Below are positions 53,513-61,173 of a stretch of 64,000 nt of DNA, piece after piece. Position 1 is the first letter of the stretch; every line of letters begins with the position of its first letter. This stretch comes from Deltaproteobacteria bacterium. Its GTDB lineage: Bacteria > UBA10199 > JACPAL01 > GCA-016699445. The translations under genes were made by a program, and so were the position numbers. A model generated the notes under the pieces. The model saw nothing but the letters and a program-made list of their open reading frames with translations. It searched no databases and had not been told where the DNA came from. The stretch spans positions 2,108,001 to 2,172,000 of the forward strand of contig CP064976.1 of the NCBI GenBank assembly GCA_016699445.1, given 5' to 3'.

Positions 53513-53552
53513 TTGACAATCTTGGCTATTGCTATACCATTAACTCAGGAGG
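53513..53552 (+). promoter_or_regulatory. promoter and ribosome binding site of the ParDE module
   Basis: TTGACA at 53513-53518 and TACCAT at 53535-53540 (16-bp spacer) form a plausible sigma-70 promoter. A perfect AGGAGG lies at 53547-53552, 7 bp before the ParD ATG. The toxin-antitoxin pair can thus be transcribed independently of the surrounding transporter genes, and perhaps also drives the transporter ATPase genes after it. Confidence 0.6.
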
Positions 53553-53559
53553 TCTGATT

Positions 53560-53823
53560 ATGAATGTATCTTTAACGCCAGCTTTGGAAGAAATGATCCA
53601 AAATAAGGTGAAAACTGGTCTTTATACATCAACAAGTGAAGTGGTTCGTGAGGCTTTAAGACTTCTAGAGGAAAAAGATAGGATAAACCTTATAAAATTG
53701 GAAGCTCTTCGAAAGGATATTCAGGTGGGCATTGATCAGATAAATAGAGGAGAGGTTCTTGATGGAAAAGAAGTTTTTAGAAGAATTCGTGAAAAAAGTA
53801 AAAAACCCTCTCGTAGATCATGA
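53560..53823 (+). CDS. parD: ParD-like antitoxin
   Basis: An 87-residue protein with the ribbon-helix-helix of ParD/CopG antitoxins (MNVSLTPALEEMIQNKVKTG, then TSTSEVVREALRLLEEKD) and a C-terminal toxin-binding tail ending basic. It binds ParE and normally represses its own promoter. Its stop overlaps the toxin start (ATGA). Confidence 0.9.
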   Translation: MNVSLTPALEEMIQNKVKTGLYTSTSEVVREALRLLEEKDRINLIKLEALRKDIQVGIDQINRGEVLDGKEVFRRIREKSKKPSRRS

Positions 53824-54110
53824 AGTCTTATTTATTATCCCCACAAGCTAGTCTTGATCTTGAAGAACTTTACGAATTTATCTCCAAAGATAATGAAGAA
53901 GCAGCTTTAAAAATTATAAATTTTCTTGAAGAGCGATTAGACTTCATTGCTCAATTCCCAGACATCGGAAGAAAGCGGGAAGAATTAGCTCCTGATATTA
54001 AAAGTTTTCCTGTAGAAAAATATGTAATTTTTTATCGAAAAATAGAACAAGGTATTCATGTTATGCGTGTCTTGCATGGAGCGCGTGACGTGGAAATAGC
54101 TTTTCAATAA
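53820..54110 (+). CDS. parE: ParE/RelE-superfamily toxin
   Basis: A 96-residue toxin of the ParE type: SPQASLDLEELYEFISKDNEEAA, the FPDIGRKREEL loop, FPVEKYVIFYRKIEQGIHVMRVLHGARD. ParE toxins poison DNA gyrase; relatives with RNase activity have different residues, so gyrase is the more likely target. Its stop codon is one base before the ATG of the next gene, an ABC ATPase of the peptide transporter. Confidence 0.9.
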   Translation: MKSYLLSPQASLDLEELYEFISKDNEEAALKIINFLEERLDFIAQFPDIGRKREELAPDIKSFPVEKYVIFYRKIEQGIHVMRVLHGARDVEIAFQ

Positions 54111-54111
54111 A

Positions 54112-54915
54112 ATGTCATCATTACTTCAGATTAAAAATCTCAAAACCCATTTTGAAACCTCACAAGGCCCTGTGAAAGCTGTGGATGATGTAAGCTTTTC
54201 TATCCAACGTGATGGGCGATTGGGAATTGTGGGGGAGTCGGGTTCTGGAAAATCCATCACGGCTCTTTCAATTTTGAGATTGATAGCTTCTCCCGGGAAA
54301 ATCGTCGGTGGGGAGATTTTGTTTCATTCTCAAGACACTGTTGTGGATCTCTTGAAAATTTCAGAGCCCGACATGCGCAAGATTCGTGGAAAGAAAATTG
54401 CGATGGTGTTTCAGGAAGCCATGACATCGTTCAATCCTGTATTCACGATAGGTGATCAGATTTTAGAAGTTGTGGAATTGCATCAAGGATTAAAAGGCCA
54501 GGCGGCTTGGAAAAAAGTCATCGAGAGTCTAACTTTGGTCAAGATTTCAGATCCCGAACGTGTGGCTCGTGGTTATCCTCATGAGCTTTCTGGAGGGATG
54601 CGGCAGCGGGCGATGATTGCCATGGCTCTATCGTGTCAGCCTGATCTGTTGATTGCGGATGAGCCCACAACGGCTTTGGATGTGACCATTCAGGCTCAGG
54701 TGTTGGATCTCTTGAAAGAGCTTCAACAAAAAATGGGCATGGCGTTAATTTTGATTACGCATGATTTGGGGATTATTGCAGAAACTGTAGATGAAGTGCT
54801 CGTGATGAAGTCTGGAAAAATTGTAGAGAGCGGATCGGTTTTAGATATTTTTCAAAAACCTAAACACCCTTATACACAGTCTTTATTAAAATCTCTTCCA
54901 GTGTGGACTGTATGA
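54112..54915 (+). CDS. peptide ABC transporter ATPase (OppD/DppD type), short C-terminus
   Basis: A 267-residue ATPase with Walker A GESGSGKS, signature LSGGMRQRAMIAMAL, Walker B LLIADEPTTALDVTIQAQVLDLLK (shown by motif) and ITHDLGI. It ends HPYTQSLLKSLPVWTV, directly where most OppD proteins go on for 50-60 residues with an oligo-HPN/FeS-type tail; that tail is present on the partner OppF-like protein. It overlaps the next gene by 13 bp. It energises import through the permeases at 48044 and 51076. Confidence 0.93.
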   Translation: MSSLLQIKNLKTHFETSQGPVKAVDDVSFSIQRDGRLGIVGESGSGKSITALSILRLIASPGKIVGGEILFHSQDTVVDLLKISEPDMRKIRGKKIAMVFQEAMTSFNPVFTIGDQILEVVELHQGLKGQAAWKKVIESLTLVKISDPERVARGYPHELSGGMRQRAMIAMALSCQPDLLIADEPTTALDVTIQAQVLDLLKELQQKMGMALILITHDLGIIAETVDEVLVMKSGKIVESGSVLDIFQKPKHPYTQSLLKSLPVWTV

Positions 54916-55892
54916 AAATATTAGAAACCAAAAATTTAAAAAAAAGTTTCCCCGTAAAATCAGGTTTTTTTTCGCGTGTGAAAGGGTTTGTAAAATCGGT
55001 ACAGGATGTAAGCTTTGATATAGCTCCTGGAGAAACTTTGGGATTGGTGGGAGAGTCGGGTTGCGGCAAGACTACTGTAGCGAGGCTTGTTTTGCGTCTT
55101 CATGAGTTGGATTCTGGAAATATTTTTTTTGAAGGTCAAGAGGTCGGGAATCTTCGTGGACAGGATTTAAAACCTTTTCGAAAAAAGACTCAGATGGTTT
55201 TTCAAGATCCTTATGCCTCTCTCAATCCCCGCATGCGTGTGAGCTCTATTATCGCTGAGCCCATGGATATTCACGAGCCGGTTTCTTCTCGTGAAAGGCA
55301 GGAGAGGGTAGAATCTCTTTTGGAACAAGTGGGTTTAGACAAAAGTTTTGCCAATCGATATCCTCATGAATTTTCAGGAGGGCAACGTCAGCGTATTGGT
55401 ATTGCTCGTGCGATTTCTCTCAACCCAAAATTGATTGTCGCTGATGAGCCTGTGTCTGCCTTAGATGTCTCTGTCTCGGCTCAAATCGTAAAACTTTTTC
55501 AAAAGTTGCAGGAAGAAAAAGGCATCAGTTATCTTTTTATCTCGCATGATTTAAAAGTTGTGCGGCATGTGAGTCATCGTGTGGCAGTGATGTATTTGGG
55601 GAAAATTGTAGAGATTGCTCCTAAAGAAAACTGGGCTAAACCGCTCCATCCTTATAGTAAGGCTTTGATTGCGGCGATTCCAATTCCAGACCCCACACGA
55701 AAAGTAACTCGTGTGGTTTTGCCGGGAGAGATTCCTTCTCCTATGAATCCGCCGTCGGGCTGTTCTTTTCATCCTCGATGTCCTTTTGCAGAAAAAAGAT
55801 GCTCTGAAGAAGAACCTGAGTTAAAGGAATGGGCACCCAAACAGTGGGCAGCGTGTCATCTCATAGGTCGTATAGGTCCTATGAGTTTATAG
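54903..55892 (+). CDS. peptide ABC transporter ATPase (OppF/DppF type), C-terminus ends in a repeat
   Basis: A 329-residue ATPase with Walker A GESGCGKT, the signature FSGGQRQRIGIARAI, VADEPVSALDVS and the C-terminal oligo-HPN region (PSPMNPPSGCSFHPRCPFAEKRC). The last residues, HLIGRIGPMSL, are encoded by the first half of a TAGGTCC-type repeat (55863-55926), so the natural C-terminus was probably altered by the repeat. Translation is coupled to the OppD-type gene by a 13-bp overlap. Confidence 0.93.
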   Translation: MDCMKILETKNLKKSFPVKSGFFSRVKGFVKSVQDVSFDIAPGETLGLVGESGCGKTTVARLVLRLHELDSGNIFFEGQEVGNLRGQDLKPFRKKTQMVFQDPYASLNPRMRVSSIIAEPMDIHEPVSSRERQERVESLLEQVGLDKSFANRYPHEFSGGQRQRIGIARAISLNPKLIVADEPVSALDVSVSAQIVKLFQKLQEEKGISYLFISHDLKVVRHVSHRVAVMYLGKIVEIAPKENWAKPLHPYSKALIAAIPIPDPTRKVTRVVLPGEIPSPMNPPSGCSFHPRCPFAEKRCSEEEPELKEWAPKQWAACHLIGRIGPMSL

Positions 55893-55926
55893 GTCCCATA
55901 GGTCCTAGAGGACCTATAAGACCTAT
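55863..55926. repeat. ATAGGTCC short tandem/inverted repeat
   Basis: Four direct copies of ATAGGTC (at 55863, 55872, 55889, 55898) are followed by two inverted copies (GACCTAT at 55910 and 55919), the centre being AGGTCCTAGAGGACCT. It codes for the OppF-type C-terminus on one side and reaches to the start codon of the next lipoprotein on the other. In RNA it folds into a strong hairpin and may also slow or end transcription. Confidence 0.8.
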
Positions 55927-56425
55927 GAAAAAAATCACACTTTTGCTGGTAGTGCTCGCTCTCCAAATTTCTTGCGTTGCTGTAAATCCTAAAGCTGCAC
56001 CTCCAAAGAAGATTCATGGAAAAGCGGGAAGGCCTCTTCCTTATTTTAGTCTCACTATTGACTCTAATTATGAGCCTCAGCTGGATCACGTCGTAAAAGG
56101 ATATAAGCTATTACCTGTCGTGATGAAGAATTTTGCTCTCAAAGCAGTTCCTATGGATCTTAAGAATGATCGTTGGGTGGTAGTTGGTGAAAAAGGGCAG
56201 ACATACAAAGCTCTCAATAGTCTAAAGCTCAAAGATCCTGTCGCTTGGAGAAAACTTCCAGAAGATGTGAAAAATTTGATCGATTATCCCGAAATTTTGC
56301 CGATCGAATATAGCGTAACCTTTGATATCCTTTTGCCTTCAAATGCTAAACTCGACTATTTTAGAGAGTTACGTTTCTACAGCTCAGCTCTGGGTCGGGA
56401 ATTTGTGATTGAGAAAGAGTATTAA
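55925..56425 (+). CDS. small unknown lipoprotein
   Basis: A 166-residue lipoprotein, MKKITLLLVVLALQISC (lipobox LQISC), followed by a Lys/Pro linker and a beta-rich domain (YFSLTIDSNYEPQLDHVVKG ... EFVIEKEY). No family recognised. Upstream in-frame codons come from the repeat and are not used. No separate ribosome binding site is visible because the repeat directly abuts the ATG. Its stop overlaps the convergent ychF gene by 4 bp. Confidence 0.6.
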   Translation: MKKITLLLVVLALQISCVAVNPKAAPPKKIHGKAGRPLPYFSLTIDSNYEPQLDHVVKGYKLLPVVMKNFALKAVPMDLKNDRWVVVGEKGQTYKALNSLKLKDPVAWRKLPEDVKNLIDYPEILPIEYSVTFDILLPSNAKLDYFRELRFYSSALGREFVIEKEY

Positions 56426-57516
56426 ACATTAAACCTGAAAAACAACACATCCCCATCTTTAACAGAGTACTCTTTGCCTTCAAGACGCCATTTTCCGGCT
56501 TCTTTGATTTTGGGCTCTGATCCGTATTTCATCAAATCATCAAAGTGATAGCATTCAGCACGGATGAAACCTTTTTCAAAGTCGGAGTGAATGACGCCGG
56601 CCGCTTGTGGTGCTTTGGCGTCGTTGTGAATGGTCCATGCACGAACTTCTTGTTCTCCAGCGGTGAAATAGGTGGAGAGGCCTAGAAGTTTATACGCATT
56701 GCGAGCCAGTTGGTGAAGACCGGATTCTTTTAATCCCAATTCTTCGAGAAATGAGAGACGTTCAGGCGGTGTGAGTTCGGAAATTTCAGATTCGATTTTT
56801 CCGCTAATGACAACCACTTCAGAGCCTTGATCAGTCGCGAATTCTTTTAATTTTTTAACCGAGTCCGGATGATTCACCACATCTTGCTCGTTGACATTGG
56901 CCACATAAAAAATGGGTTTGAGTGTGAGGAGAAAAAGACTCTGGGCCAAGGATTTTTCGTCTTCGGTTAAACCTAAAGTACGAGCGGATTTGCCTTCGTT
57001 TAATCCTTTGAGAATTTTTTGATAAACAGGAGCTTGGGCTTGAGCTTCTTTGTCGCCGATTTTAGCTTTCTTTTCGACTTTATCGATAGCTTTGGTGACA
57101 GACTCGAGGTCGGCCAACATGAGTTCTGTTTCAATCACTTCAATGTCGCTCAAAGGATCTACATGTCCATGTACATGCACAACATCGGGATCTTCAAAAC
57201 AACGAACAATATGAGCAATGGCATCCACACTGCGGATATGGCCTAAAAACTGATTTCCCAAACCTTCGCCTTTGGAGGCGCCTTTGACAAGTCCTGCGAT
57301 GTCGACAAACTCGATGATCGCAGGAAGGATTTTCTTAGGTTTGAAGATTTCAGCAATTTTATCCAAGCGTTCGTCAGGAACAGAGACCACACCGATATTG
57401 GGTTCGATGGTACAAAATGGATAATTAGCCGCGGCTGCACCTGCTGCCGTCATGGCGTTAAAGATGGTTGATTTGCCGACATTGGGCAGTCCGACGATTC
57501 CGCATTTAAGTGACAT
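56422..57516 (-). CDS. ychF: redox-regulated ATPase YchF (Obg-like)
   Basis: A 364-residue P-loop protein of the Obg family, preferring ATP: G1 GLPNVGKSTIFNAMT, G3 DIAGLVKGASKGEGLGNQFL, G4-like NVNEQD, and the C-terminal TGS domain AWTIHNDAKAPQAAGVIHSDFEKGFIRAE (shown by motif). Usual length. It is involved in ribosome-linked stress responses. Monocistronic, converging on the small lipoprotein gene. Confidence 0.97.
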   Translation of the reverse strand: MSLKCGIVGLPNVGKSTIFNAMTAAGAAAANYPFCTIEPNIGVVSVPDERLDKIAEIFKPKKILPAIIEFVDIAGLVKGASKGEGLGNQFLGHIRSVDAIAHIVRCFEDPDVVHVHGHVDPLSDIEVIETELMLADLESVTKAIDKVEKKAKIGDKEAQAQAPVYQKILKGLNEGKSARTLGLTEDEKSLAQSLFLLTLKPIFYVANVNEQDVVNHPDSVKKLKEFATDQGSEVVVISGKIESEISELTPPERLSFLEELGLKESGLHQLARNAYKLLGLSTYFTAGEQEVRAWTIHNDAKAPQAAGVIHSDFEKGFIRAECYHFDDLMKYGSEPKIKEAGKWRLEGKEYSVKDGDVLFFRFNV

Positions 57517-57591
57517 AGAAAAAACTCCTGTTTTGACTTATTGATTGTCTGAAAAGCCCGATTGCCCTAAAGTAGGGGATTCTAAAAGACT

Positions 57592-58196
57592 ATGAAAAAA
57601 ATAATTTTATTTTGTGCCTTACTTTTCTCAACTCAAGCCCATTCCTTCATGATGCTTCAGCTTAATCTTCAGCAGCTGACGGATTTGTCAGAAAAGATTT
57701 TTGTGGGCCAATGTGTGTCAATTCATCCTCAAACAGATGCGAATGGTCGCCATATTTTGGAAGTTACCTATCAAGTCTCTGAGATGTTGAAAGGATCTCC
57801 CGAAACTCAGGTGACTTTTTATCAAATGTCTCCCGATTATGCTCAAGAGGCTCTTGAGAGAAGAGGTGTGCGATATTCGTCTCTGGATATACCCCTTCCT
57901 TCCTATGAAGTAGGGCGGAAAATATGATTTTTTTAGGGGAAGAAGGATCTGCGGGGCTTACGTCTCCAATCGGAATGGGACAAGGGAAGTTTGTTATTAA
58001 AAGAAGTCCTGCTGGGGAAAAAACAGTCGTTAATGAAATGCAAAATAATCATCTGTTTAAGGATTTGAAAAAGAGCCCAACGATGAAATCCTTGTCTTTG
58101 ACAGGAAAAGAAAAACTCTTGCTCATGAGATCTTCGGGGGAAGTTTCTCTCGATGAGATCTCAGGATTAGTGAGAAAAATAGTCTCAAAAAAATAA
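57592..58196 (+). CDS. secreted partner protein of the matrixin protease (one frameshift)
   Basis: A protein of about 201 residues with signal peptide (KKIILFCALLFSTQAHS). The body reads LTDLSEKIFVGQCVSIHPQT ... ILEVTYQVSEMLKGSPETQVTFYQM. The frame breaks at GGCGGAAAATATG (57915-57925) and goes on in the next frame as MIFLGEEGSAGLTSPIGMGQGKFVIKR to 58196. The pattern VxGxVxxxxxxxxxxxxTYxVxExLKG...VGxxxxxFL...GLxQGKF is one I recall from small exported proteins found beside matrixin-type proteases. Here too the protease gene starts one base after this stop. Inhibitor, chaperone or substrate roles are all possible. Confidence 0.65.
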
Positions 58197-58197
58197 T

Positions 58198-59469
58198 ATG
58201 ACTTCAAAAAAAACAATTTTCCTAATGACTCTCATGACGGCTCTTATGTCAATAAAGGCTCAAGCGATAGGTCCTCGAGATGTCGCTTCGGATGGATCTC
58301 CAGTAAAATGGGCCAATGGAGCTGTGTACGTGGATGTGGAGCAAGATGTTTTGGTGGGTAGTAAGAATGTTTCTGCACTTATTGATGATGGCTTGTCTCA
58401 GTGGGATGATCTTTCCGAAGCTGATTTGACCATTACAAGAAGAGAGATCAGTGCTGATATTGATGGGACTAATGTTTGTGAATATCTTTATGCAGCACCC
58501 ACTTGCACAACGGCTGAACAAAACAACGGCATCAACCCTCTTATCATAGATGAAGATGGCAGTATTATGTGCCAATTTTTTTGTGATGTTTCAGGTTCTC
58601 GTGCTCGTTATATCTATTTGGGCTTCGCTTCCATTGCACTTTCTAATGCGACTACTGGAGTTGCAATTAAAGGTGGCGCTGTTTTTAATGCGGCATGTTT
58701 AGAAGGTGAGCTGCAAAGTGGGTGTTCAGCTGCTGGAATTACGGGGTTTTCGGATGATGATTTCACGTCATTTATGGTTCACGAAATGGGCCATTTCTTA
58801 GGATTGGATCATTCTCAGGTGAATAAAACTGAAGCTGAAAATGATGATGATACTGATAACAATCTGATTAATACAATGTTTCCCACGTTTATTTTGGGAA
58901 ATGGGAGTTATTTTAAAATACCTCATGCTGATGATAAAGCTGCGATCGCTCAACTTTATCCCTCCACGACGTTTACCAGTAGCACATGGACACTCACAGG
59001 GAATCTGTACAACACAGATGGTAGTACACAGATCCAATGTGGCAATATTGTTGCCCGCAATGTGAGCAATCCAAGAGGTGATGCTATTTCAGCATTGTCA
59101 GGTGATTTTGCTAGTGCAGGGAGTGCTGATGGTACCTTTCAGATAGTGGGATTGACAGCAGGGGCCTCTTATACCCTGGATGTTGAATCAATAGGATCAA
59201 GCTATCGAGGAGCTTCGGGCTATACGCCATGCCGAGGAAGTAATGGTGAAGCGGCACCTCCATCGGCAACTCTTTTGCCGGCATTTACATCTTCACTTTC
59301 ATTTACAGCTGCTGCCGGAGAAAGATTGAATGTCGCATGCACACGGACCTCTACCGGAGGTGATTGTGTAGAGGCTGCAGTTTCTGATGGAACAGGTGGG
59401 AGTGGGGGATCTTCAGAATCAGCAGGAGGGGCCGGCTGTTCATTGATAAAGAACGGCGAAAACAACTAA
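58198..59469 (+). CDS. secreted matrixin-like zinc metalloprotease
   Basis: A 423-residue protein with a signal peptide (KTIFLMTLMTALMSIKAQA) and a metzincin catalytic domain: VHEMGHFLGLDHSQ supplies the HExxHxxGxxH zinc site near residue 200, and NLINTMFPTF gives the Met-turn. Before it are two cysteine-containing inserts (CEYLYAAPTC; CQFFC). After the protease comes a beta-sandwich (about 270-390; TWTLTGNLYNTDGSTQIQCGNI). A Gly/Ser-rich tail ends GGAGCSLIKNGENN. The Gly-rich linker plus single Cys near the end resembles the front of CTERM-type sorting signals, but no membrane helix follows. It would act outside the cytoplasm. Confidence 0.85.
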   Translation: MTSKKTIFLMTLMTALMSIKAQAIGPRDVASDGSPVKWANGAVYVDVEQDVLVGSKNVSALIDDGLSQWDDLSEADLTITRREISADIDGTNVCEYLYAAPTCTTAEQNNGINPLIIDEDGSIMCQFFCDVSGSRARYIYLGFASIALSNATTGVAIKGGAVFNAACLEGELQSGCSAAGITGFSDDDFTSFMVHEMGHFLGLDHSQVNKTEAENDDDTDNNLINTMFPTFILGNGSYFKIPHADDKAAIAQLYPSTTFTSSTWTLTGNLYNTDGSTQIQCGNIVARNVSNPRGDAISALSGDFASAGSADGTFQIVGLTAGASYTLDVESIGSSYRGASGYTPCRGSNGEAAPPSATLLPAFTSSLSFTAAAGERLNVACTRTSTGGDCVEAAVSDGTGGSGGSSESAGGAGCSLIKNGENN

Positions 59470-59553
59470 TATTTGTGTCCGCAATTTTTCAACTATACTT
59501 CTATGACTTTCTGAATTGACAAGCACCAGGCAGGCTGATTGTATCGCCCGCCT

Positions 59554-60690
59554 ATGTCACTGCCACAACGTACATCACGCACAATTCAAATTGGCCGCCT
59601 TAAAATGGGGGGCTCGAATCCTATTACTGTCCAGAGTATGGCTGCCACACGAACTCAAGATCTGGAAGGGACTTTGCGCCAAATCCGCATATTGGAAAAA
59701 GCAGGGGCTGATTTGATTCGTATCGCCATTGATAGTGATAAAGATGTCGAAGCCCTTCGTATTTTAAGAGCCCAGACAGACGCAATCTTGGTTGTGGATT
59801 TACAAGAGAGTTATCGTCTGGCCGAAGTGTTGGCGCCTTTGGTACAAAAAATTCGATACAATCCCGGACATCTTCACCATCATGAAAAACAAAAATCCAA
59901 GCGTGATAAAGTTGCATGGATTGTGGAACAAGCGGTGAAGCATAATTGTGCTCTGCGCGTGGGTGTCAATTGTGGATCTGTGGATCCCGAATGGCTGGAA
60001 AAATTTCCCGATAGTGATGAAGAAGCGATTATTCATTCTGCCGCGGAACATTGTGAAATTTTAGACAGCCTGGGCTTTAAAAATTATCTCGTTTCGCTCA
60101 AAGATTCGGATCCCAAACAAGTCATCGATATCAATCGTCGCTTTCACGCTATGCGTCCCGATGTGCCGCTCCATTTGGGAGTGACGGAAGCGGGGCTGCC
60201 TCCAGAAGGTATTATCAAAACACGTGTGGCTTTTGAACAGCTCATTAGCCGCGGTATAGGGGATACGTTGCGTGTGTCGTTGACGGTTCCTTTTGATGAT
60301 AAGGGTGAAGAGATTCGTGTGGGTCGTGCCATTATCAAGGATATTGAAGAAGGTCGTTTTCGATCAGTGCCTGATTTTGGTGAAAAGAAACTCAATATTA
60401 TTTCCTGTCCTTCATGCTCTCGTGTGGAAAATGAAAAATTTGTCGAGCTCGCTATGGCAGTGAAAGATATGGCTCAGTACGCAAAAGAGCATGCCATCAC
60501 AATTGCTGTTATGGGCTGTCGTGTGAATGGACCGGGTGAAACAGACGATGCGGATCTAGGTTTGTGGTGCGCTCCGACATTTGTGAATCTCAAAAAGAAA
60601 GAAGAAGAGCTCGGCAAATATTCTTACGAAGAAATTCTTCCAAGACTCAAAAATGAACTCGATCAGTTGATTGCTCAGAAGCAAGCTTAG
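59554..60690 (+). CDS. ispG: 4-hydroxy-3-methylbut-2-enyl diphosphate synthase IspG (GcpE)
   Basis: A 378-residue IspG, reducing MEcPP to HMBPP in the MEP isoprenoid pathway. The TIM-barrel part begins RTIQIGRLKMGGSNPITVQSMAATRTQDLE (shown by motif). The C-terminal domain binds a [4Fe-4S] cluster by cysteines in ISCPSCSRVENE and VMGCRVNGPGE, with the conserved Glu in PGE. This is the standard bacterial type without the plant-like insert. I start at MSLPQRTSR. It supplies precursors for the ispA product also in this window. Confidence 0.97.
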   Translation: MSLPQRTSRTIQIGRLKMGGSNPITVQSMAATRTQDLEGTLRQIRILEKAGADLIRIAIDSDKDVEALRILRAQTDAILVVDLQESYRLAEVLAPLVQKIRYNPGHLHHHEKQKSKRDKVAWIVEQAVKHNCALRVGVNCGSVDPEWLEKFPDSDEEAIIHSAAEHCEILDSLGFKNYLVSLKDSDPKQVIDINRRFHAMRPDVPLHLGVTEAGLPPEGIIKTRVAFEQLISRGIGDTLRVSLTVPFDDKGEEIRVGRAIIKDIEEGRFRSVPDFGEKKLNIISCPSCSRVENEKFVELAMAVKDMAQYAKEHAITIAVMGCRVNGPGETDDADLGLWCAPTFVNLKKKEEELGKYSYEEILPRLKNELDQLIAQKQA

Positions 60691-60718
60691 TTACTCAGGT
60701 TAATCCTAGGAGGATAAG

Positions 60719-61171
60719 GTGAGCGTAATCAAACCACGAACCATCCTCATACTTTGTTTCGTTTTGCTTTTAGCTGCGTGTACGCGGCCTCAAATCATTG
60801 CCCCTCGACCTATTTCTTCTAGCCCTCAAGAACCTACTATTTCCTACCACGCTCAAGGTTTAGCTTCCTGGTATGGAGGAAAATTTCATGGGAGAAAAAC
60901 AGCCAGTGGAGAAAAATTTGATAAGAATGATTTTACCTGCGCGCATCGTACGCTTCCTTTTGGGACGCTATTAAAGGTGACCAATCTTGCTAATGAAAAA
61001 TCTGTGACTGTCCGTGTGAGTGATCGAGGCCCTGCGATTAAGAGTCGATTGATCGATGTCTCTCAAGCTGCCGCCCGAGATTTGGAAATGCTCGGTACGG
61101 GTACCGCTGAAGTTTTTGTAGAGAGCCTTGATCATGAGGTTCCCCAAAAAGAGGAAATTGATTACGAGTAA
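60719..61171 (+). CDS. rlpA: RlpA-like septal-ring lipoprotein
   Basis: A 150-residue lipoprotein starting at GTG 60719 with AGGAGG upstream; lipobox FVLLLAAC. The double-psi beta-barrel is complete: GLASWYGGKFHGRKTASGEKFD, TCAHRTLPFGTLLKVTNL and VRVSDRGP with the catalytic Asp/His region of lytic transglycosylase RlpA. The SPOR domain found in many RlpA proteins is missing, so it may lack septal targeting. It acts on peptidoglycan stripped of peptides. Confidence 0.92.
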   Translation: MSVIKPRTILILCFVLLLAACTRPQIIAPRPISSSPQEPTISYHAQGLASWYGGKFHGRKTASGEKFDKNDFTCAHRTLPFGTLLKVTNLANEKSVTVRVSDRGPAIKSRLIDVSQAAARDLEMLGTGTAEVFVESLDHEVPQKEEIDYE

Positions 61172-61173
61172 GT

